Positions 57,660 to 64,000 of a stretch of 64,000 nt of DNA are shown here, piece after piece. How positions within the stretch are numbered: position 1 is the stretch's first letter; every line of letters begins with the position of its first letter. Below the pieces are notes generated by a model. That model made no database searches. It was not told the DNA's origin and was given only the letters and a program-made list of their open reading frames with translations. The stretch comes from Dichetophora obliterata. Its lineage: Eukaryota; Arthropoda; Insecta; Diptera; Sciomyzidae. Position numbers and translations under genes: made by a program. The stretch is from the NCBI GenBank assembly GCA_963920525.1, contig OY986439.1:33239819-33303818 (forward strand). Reading direction: 5' to 3'.

Positions 57660-59857
57660 CTCGTACCTATAAGCTTGTATGAAAGTTTCATATAAATCAG
57701 AGGGTACTAGTACGTCGGTACTTTTGCTTTATGTTGGTATTCATAACAATTTGCCATGGCTTTATTTTTCAGTTTGTTTACAAATAATTCGACAAAAACA
57801 AAAGCTTTTGTTGATCCTTCCTTTGTTTTTAGTATAGCTTGGCATTGGTTGCATTTCACGGTTTCAGTTTTTATTTCTGGTAAGAAAAAACAAAGCCAAA
57901 CTGAACTTTTATCTTCCTATTTGCTTTTGTGCAAGATGTATCGTTTGTCCATCCTAGTACCTGAGAAATTTGCTGGAAATAATCTAATTGTGCTATTCTT
58001 GTAAACACTTTAGATAAATCACTTCCAAATATCATTCATTTTTGCAAAAGATATGTTTTGTATCCTTTTACAGCTGAAATCAGTAAACTTTGTTTTGGAC
58101 AGCAGCAGGGCTGAAAACACTTTATAAGGTGGGCTCAGACGATACTACATGTTGCCAAGCCTGGGTGTACGACTGAATAACTAAAAATTAAGCTTTGCGT
58201 CTAAACGATCCCATTTGTTGTTGAACCTCATTAAGCTAAAAAATTTCGAATGGACAGCAGGTATAGCGTTTTGGCAGCAGTGGTGATAATAAATTAATTA
58301 TTAGAAGATGAAGATCATTTTTAAAGTTAACTGTTCCTAAACTAAGCTGCCAAGAGTGGTAGATATATGAAAAAAACTATGCTGCCATGTCGTTATGTTA
58401 ATGTTATTAATCAACTAGGGCGAAATAAAAAGGGATGCTATCTCATTGGGTTTGAGGTTGAAATAATGGTTGCTTTTTGCTTCTGTGGTGTAAAGTATAC
58501 CACAGTATAAAATTTTTCTAAGCGTATTGTTATTGAAATTTATAATGTATTTTAAATTCTGCCTTTCTTCTTATCAAATCTGTTCTGAAATTAATATTAT
58601 GCATTAATAGACATTAGAAATTGCAAATGGTTGACATTTAAATTAATGGAAAACAATCAGCATTTTCTGTGAAACTTTAAGTTCGGTTTTTCTTCTTATC
58701 AAATTAATTCTGGAATGAATATAAGAGGGGTTTCATGTCAGCCAGCAAGTGTAGAGCAAATTTTCTAATTTGCTTTACATTGACATACAAAAAATAATTC
58801 CTAGGGCAAAAAAAAGGAACCATTAGTTTGGATTGCAATTATAAGTGATCAATTAAAATTTCATAAGTTTGTTTATAAAAATTTCGAGAAAATGTGAAAT
58901 AGCGAAATAGACTTGATTCAGATAAAAACAAACTAAAGAAAACAAAATAAAAGATTGATAGCTAAAAGAATTATAAAAATGTTATCGATGTGTTTCTAAC
59001 GCCTTTTTAATCACTTGCTTTTGTAATTGGATTCAGTTATAGTTGTTATACCAAACTAAAACGGAGCGTAGTTTGAAATAATTTTTTAATTCTCAGCTAA
59101 ATGGCGAGAAAACCGTAAATCTATTTATAAAAATTTGTGATGCGAACATTTTAATAAATGAAAAATTCAATAATTTTTTGTTATAATGGGACATGGAGTG
59201 ACAGAATTAATTTTTTATATATATGTATGTATTTAACAATGAAAAATGTTGTTGTTGTTTCGGCCTTCTGTCGTTTGTTGCTATTATAAATTGGGCTGTG
59301 GTCGTATAAAAATATAAACTGTTTTTTATTAACTTTTTGCTTTTTTATTATCCTATTTTTCGATATTTGGCTCACTTTGTGGTCCTTCGTCAGGGCATGA
59401 AAGAATAACAAATTATTTCTTTAACACATTTAAGAGATTATATAAAGCACAAATGAAAATCTTTACATAAAAAGTTTAAAAAAATAGTGAAACTAATAGC
59501 AAAGCTTAACAGATGGAATAAAATCACGATAAAACATTTGATATTGATATGAATTTTTTTTAGGTATGTTCTGTTCTACGTTAAGTGAGGATGAATGTTT
59601 TATAGGAAGGAAGAATAGGGAATTACAAAAAGGATATTTTGTCGTACTACACAAGAATTTTTTATATATTTTGTAGCGATCTTTTTTTTTTTTGCTTGTC
59701 AAACTTGTATCTTTGTTTAGAAATCCCCACATTTTCATTGTCTGTTTAAACCTTTTTATATTTTTCATATATATTTTATTATTTTGAGAGTACTTTTTTA
59801 TTTTCTGCCGATGCAACCCTGTCTTATAGATCATTTGCCGACCAGCGAAACAAGTAA
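57660..59857. other. intergenic AT-rich sequence
   Basis: Flanking GTAC-rich sequences on both sides of the hAT element (54895-54975, 57659-57725) look alike in inverted sense and may be an older host repeat. From 57800 onward I see A/T-rich DNA without domains. ORFs at 57756-58004, 59181-59411 and 59493-59888 are not recognisable as coding. Confidence 0.45.
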
Positions 59858-60208
59858 TACTACGCTTACATTGGGCCAAATGACTCATTTCAGCTTATTC
59901 AGCCAAATAAGAAACGAAACATCTCAATTCCCATACAAATTCTCAGTTGCAATTCAACTCATTTGAAACAAATGAATGAGATTGGATACGTTCTTGAAAC
60001 TTTTTTCAAACTATTTCGAACGCATTCAATGGAGAATGGATAAAAAACACCGAACACACTAAAAACACAGGAAAACGTCAAACATCAAATATAAAAAAAC
60101 AACAAACAAGCAGTTGTCAAACAAAATGAGATACTTTCGCAAAAAAACCCAATGTAAGCACTTTTTAATAACTCATTTTATTTTATTTGGCCCAATGTCA
60201 ACGTAGTA
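59858..60208. mobile_element. TIR element, 351 bp
   Basis: Ends TACTACGCTTACATTGGGCC and, reverse-complemented, TACTACGTTGACATTGGGCC, then CAAAT. TAA is duplicated on both flanks (59855-59857, 60209-60211). There is no ORF. Possibly PIF/Harbinger type. Confidence 0.8.
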
Positions 60209-60482
60209 TAAGGCTGAATTCCTAAATTCATTAATACAATGGCCCGTATGAATAAAAGTAGCAGATTCGACTTTACTACAAATCAAAATAAAAAACCTTC
60301 AAAAATAGTTAGTTTATGTGAAAAAAGTGATCCTTACTATACTACAAGAATTAGCTGTTTCGAACTTGGTACAAATTAACCGTACTGGTATGAATCAAAG
60401 TAGTGTTTGCTACTTATTTTGAGTAGTAAGCAAAATGGCATACTACAAGTTTGTAGTAAATTATTTATTTATTTAAATTCAT

Positions 60483-60620
60483 TGGCCCATTATCATAGTC
60501 AAAATAAAGTCCACTTAGAATTTAGTGCAAGCTTTTTGACAACAAATTATATTGAAAAACTGTCAAAAATGCTTATACTAAATTTAAGGTCGACTTTATT
60601 TTGACTATGATAATGGGCCA
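60483..60620. mobile_element. TIR element, 138 bp, 29-bp perfect arms
   Basis: 60483-60511 and 60592-60620 are exact inverted repeats (TGGCCCATTATCATAGTCAA...). The terminal TGGCCCAT resembles the ends of the enclosing element, so it may be an internally deleted relative. Confidence 0.8.
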
Positions 60621-60748
60621 TTGAATTTATTTAATTTGATATGTATTTCTGCAGGCAAAATTAAGTTTTGGTTGAAGTTGAAAGCAAGCTACAAACATGG
60701 CAATTGGCTATAGACAATTTAAAAGCACTCTTTAGATTCACTTTATTA

Positions 60749-60930
60749 GGGGTATTCACGATTCAGTGCACTTGCCTGTGCAGTTAAGGACTGGAGGAAT
60801 TTTGCAGTTAGGTTTTCGTGAACACGCCACTATCATTTTTTTCAAAGCTGTAAAAATTTTCTGCTGCAAAAGTATACAGCTGCTCAAGTCCTCAACTGCA
60901 CTGGCAAGTGCACTGATTCGTGAATATCAC
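60749..60930 (+). mobile_element. family B TIR element, intact copy (182 bp)
   Basis: GGGGTATTCACGATTCAGTG at the left and its near-inverse CACTGATTCGTGAATATCAC at the right; TATTA on both flanks (60744-60748, 60931-60935). Subterminal GCACTTGCC/GGCAAGTGC and GTCCT/AGGAC boxes also pair. Other copies lie at 16669-17302 and 25612. Confidence 0.85.
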
Positions 60931-61188
60931 TATTAAAATTAACCAGCTGCGACGAACATATATTAAATTTTTGTAGTAAATGCTGCTTTTGAAGTTAGTA
61001 GTCATATAATTTCGAACAAAATTTTTATTCATACAGAATCCAAGCTTTTTTGTAACACTTTACTTTTTGGTAGTTACTGCAAATTACTGAAGATGCTGCT
61101 TTTTATTCATATGGGCCAATAATGCATCAGTATGTTTTATTCTGAATTGGTCCGAAACATTTCAACGAAAAGTGCGCAACTATTATTA

Positions 61189-62249
61189 CGTTTCCATGGC
61201 GATTTGAGCCGGAGTTGGGTTTTCGTCAAGTTGACAAAATGGCGTTTCTTGCTCAAAAGTGTTTCCATGCACATTATCGAGTCCATGGTGTAAGAAAACC
61301 AGGTGTTAGTGAGTTTTTGACAACACCATGAATTTCTTTGCTTCTGTCAAAAAATTGTGAGCGAAAGAGTGGAACTGTTGATAGTTGTCAAATTGTGTTA
61401 TTTGTTTGAGTTGCTAGATAGTTTTTATTGTGCGAATTAAGTATAAATAAATATTAAATGCAATTAATTGTGCCGTGTTGTGTTGGCAAAAAGTTATTGC
61501 AGTTGTCTTCGCTGATTTGACAAGTTTGTCGTTGAGTGTTTTGGCCATTTTATCAGAAACGTGCGCTGGAAGGTGCCGCCGACATGAAGCTTTGGCCAGC
61601 ATGCAAATTGTCTTGCATTCACATTGTTTTTTTTTTTTTGCATAACGCACAGCGTCTCATATTTTTTATAGTATTCCATATCACTTTATTCTCACTTTAG
61701 TCTCAGTAAAAATCTTATAAACTTGCAGAAAGACACGAATTTAAGAAAATTTGTTTTCATTGAAATTCATCGTCAGCTGTTTTTGACAAGAGCGGGGAAA
61801 CATAATTTTATCATTTTGAGAGAGAAGTGTCAAACTCACTAACACCTCTATTTCTTACGCCATGATCGAGTCGAGTTGGTCTTCGGCCATTCCATTCGCC
61901 ATTTTTTCTTAGTATAAATGTGTTCGTTTAGCAAGAGCAAAATTTACTAACCATGTTCAGCCTTTAATCAGTATCAGTTTCCGGTACTTTGTGTGTCTGC
62001 TGAACGGTATGATACTTTTTATGTCAGCGCAGTGGCAGAAATAAAATAAAATAAAAAGTAATCAATAAATTCAATAAAACCTCGCTCAACAGTTGAACAA
62101 CTGTTGCACCTGCTGAACGCATCCAATCGAACTCAGTTAAATCCAATCAGTTTCGTGGAGTTTCGTAGATTTAACGAAATTCAACTCAACTCGCGTTTCC
62201 ATGGGAAGTTAATCCCTAGTTATCCCAACTCAACTCGTCATGGAAACGT
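61189..62249. mobile_element. TIR element, 1.06 kb, with internal 40-bp inverted repeat
   Basis: Outer ends CGTTTCCATGGCGATTTGAG / reverse-complemented CGTTTCCATGACGAGTTGAG, continuing to GTTGGG. Internally 61279-61323 and 61830-61875 form a second inverted repeat (core GGTGTTAGTGAGTTT), perhaps a nested element. No transposase ORF was found. Confidence 0.7.
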
Positions 62250-64000
62250 AGTATATACTATTTTTAAGAATATAAACAGAGTTGAGCATTTTTCGAATCT
62301 AAATTTAGCACCAATTTCAAGATGTATTTATGAAGGTGGAAGAAGTAGGTGACGTCTATGAAATTGGAACCATAGCAATGTCACAATTTTTGTGCAAGTG
62401 ACGCCACTTTCTATTATTTTCTTTTTTGTGGGACAAACACTTTGAGTAGGAGTTTTGAAGTCGGGAGAGAAGATTAAGCTACGGAACATCACAAGCAGCC
62501 AAATTTTAGATGTTTTTTTAGTAATAAAGTTAAGCAATGTAGATTGGTGGCCTTTTTATTTTATTTAGTATACATATATTAATATTTTTATTCCAAAAAC
62601 ATATGTACAGATATAAACAGAACTTCAATAAGCTAATGAGGTGATATGGTTTTTTATTTAAATGGCAAACAGTAATTAGCATGATATTTTAAATAAAAGT
62701 AATATGATTGAAAAAAATATTTAATATTTTTCTGAGGTTTATTGTCTTTTTTATACGTTAGTTATTGCACATTATATGAAATTATTCCGATTCTTACAGG
62801 GTATAGATTAAATTTGATCAATAACAACAAAAAATCAGAATAGCATTCACCTTGTTTTCTTATGCCATGATTGTATTCTTGTGTTATTCTGTAAGTAATA
62901 TTTAATTACACCAAGTATATCTAGTGCAATGAATACAAAAACAGCCATGTAGGTAGTAAATGAGTACAATTGTGATAATAGGAAGCATAATATAATTAGG
63001 GACGGCCAAAAACGGTCGGTGTTTAAGAGTGATTGGTTTTTTTAAAAAACCAGTGTTTTTATAGAAGGAAAAATACCATAACACCTGTGAAAAGTGCCTG
63101 AAATATGTATGTAAATAATATTCGCGAAGTTTTAGCTGCTGGCTTGGCCGGATATTCAACTCGAAATGAACTAAGAAAGCGCCGAAGTAATATTTTTCAA
63201 TACAATTTTATAACAGCTGGTCATCGCAAGCATGGTTTTTAAAATTTTTAAAAAAGACATCTTCTAAATCTTCTAAATTAAAACTATTTAAGAACAAATT
63301 TGTTTTGTATAATAATTTTTCGTTTGAAATTTTTAGAGATGAGTTTGTTGTTCTTTTTCATTTTTATGTTGGTTAAACTTTAATGCAATTCAAAGTTATG
63401 TTTAATAAGTGGAAACATATGTATATTTCGGAAAAATATGAATTATTTAATTTTCCTGTATTAAAATATCTATATTATAAAAGTAATTTAAAATTAAAAT
63501 TTTAGCTAACATAGATTTTTAATATGAAAAAATATAGAGCATAATATAAATAATTCGGACTATTATGATACATCAAAAATGTAGTTTCCAAAGCACAACA
63601 CATGCTTAGCATCGCATGCGCAAACCTTCGTTGAACGAGGAGTAATACATACTAGCTCTGTAGCTATACGCATCTGTATTCTCTATTGTATTTATCTTGC
63701 TGTAAATAAACAAAACCAAAAACAAACGACAAAAACGAAACGAAATGATTGCAAACCAAAACAACAACAACAATAACAACAACAACAACCATAATAACAG
63801 CATAAGCAGCTACTGAAGCTGCTTGTGTATAACTTTTGTCATACGAATATATGAATTTCTTTTTCTTAAATTTTGTTATTTTGTGATTTAAGGGACAACC
63901 CCAAAGTTAGATATTCGTTTCATTCGTTCTCTAATTGATATTTTGGCATTTATTTTTTTTTCGCACGATGACTATTAAAGACTGTAGGTATACCCTAAAG
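62250..64000. other. intergenic; partial copy of the 48-kb element; microsatellites
   Basis: 63085-63225 repeats the NNIREVLAAGLAGY segment and the ACAGCTGGTCATCGCA end of the element at 48025-48696, in opposite orientation. 63759-63789 is an (ACA)n tract. A 3' flank rich in A/T follows. No gene was seen, though the (CAA)-rich tract could be part of a 5' UTR of a gene to the right. Confidence 0.45.

Larger units (their letters stand above)
60240..61118. mobile_element. outer TIR element hosting two smaller elements
   Basis: Ends TGGCCCGTATGAATAAAAGT and, reverse-complemented, TGGCCCATATGAATAAAAAG, then AGCA. It contains the exact-arm element 60483-60620 and the family B element 60749-60930. 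Repeated GTAGTAA-type motifs fill the rest. Confidence 0.75.

Noticed and set aside
59493..59888. 131-residue minus ORF
   Set aside because: Lys/Tyr-rich from AT content, no domain, and its start lies inside a TIR element.
63606..63803. Leucine-rich minus ORF
   Set aside because: Translation of the (ACA)n microsatellite on the opposite strand.

Overview
The window is nuclear DNA of a higher fly (Diptera, Schizophora). It is AT-rich. Five host genes with short fly-type introns sit among very many degraded transposons. The genes are, left to right: the 3' part of the DCAF7/WDR68 gene wap (+, 1-6628), tilB/LRRC6 (-, 31251-32784), a GNAT acyltransferase (+, 41583-42698), an SLC35E-type transporter (-, 45963-47687), Nup35 (+, 51608-53109) and a GID8 homologue (-, 53613-54580), so one partial and five complete. 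Exon chains were built by hand from splice sites and reading phase, and every chain closes in frame. From memory, wap, the GNAT gene, tilB and the SLC35E gene carry neighbouring CG numbers (CG14614 to CG14621) near the base of the Drosophila X, and Nup35 and the GID8 gene are also X-linked there. The block is therefore probably a conserved piece of Muller element A. I cannot name the species.

Between the genes almost everything that can be read is mobile DNA. Intron 4 of wap (5.6 kb) holds a Penelope-like element split by a piggyBac-type insertion at TTAA, a Tc1 transposase fragment and small terminal-inverted-repeat elements. The 9.6-15.3 kb region holds pieces of an RNase H-bearing LINE on the minus strand, split by at least two further insertions and accompanied by a hAT remnant. 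The 16.6-31.1 kb region is a stack of small elements: a hAT element inside another repeat, a 1.2 kb hAT element, a PIF/Harbinger-like element with a MADF-like peptide inserted in a ~0.63 kb element ('family A'), a second LINE broken by a hAT foldback and by a second family A copy, and a broken mariner. The 33-41 kb region has TA- and TTAA-type small elements, a ~135-bp satellite, two large foldback elements and a tRNA-derived SINE nested in a foldback inside another foldback. The 42.8-51.4 kb and 55-62.3 kb regions carry more inverted-repeat elements, including a 2.5 kb hAT element with a perfect 8-bp target duplication and a second SINE copy.

The host genes do not form a pathway. They cover a WD40 scaffold/Cullin-4 adaptor, axonemal dynein assembly, an acyltransferase, a membrane transporter, a nuclear-pore protein and a CTLH ubiquitin-ligase subunit. 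The main novelty is the repeat architecture: many unassigned families with exact target duplications, several nested insertions whose order can be read, subterminal repeat arrays in hAT-like elements, and two splice-flanked candidate cryptic exons (in wap and Nup35). I found no convincing new host system.
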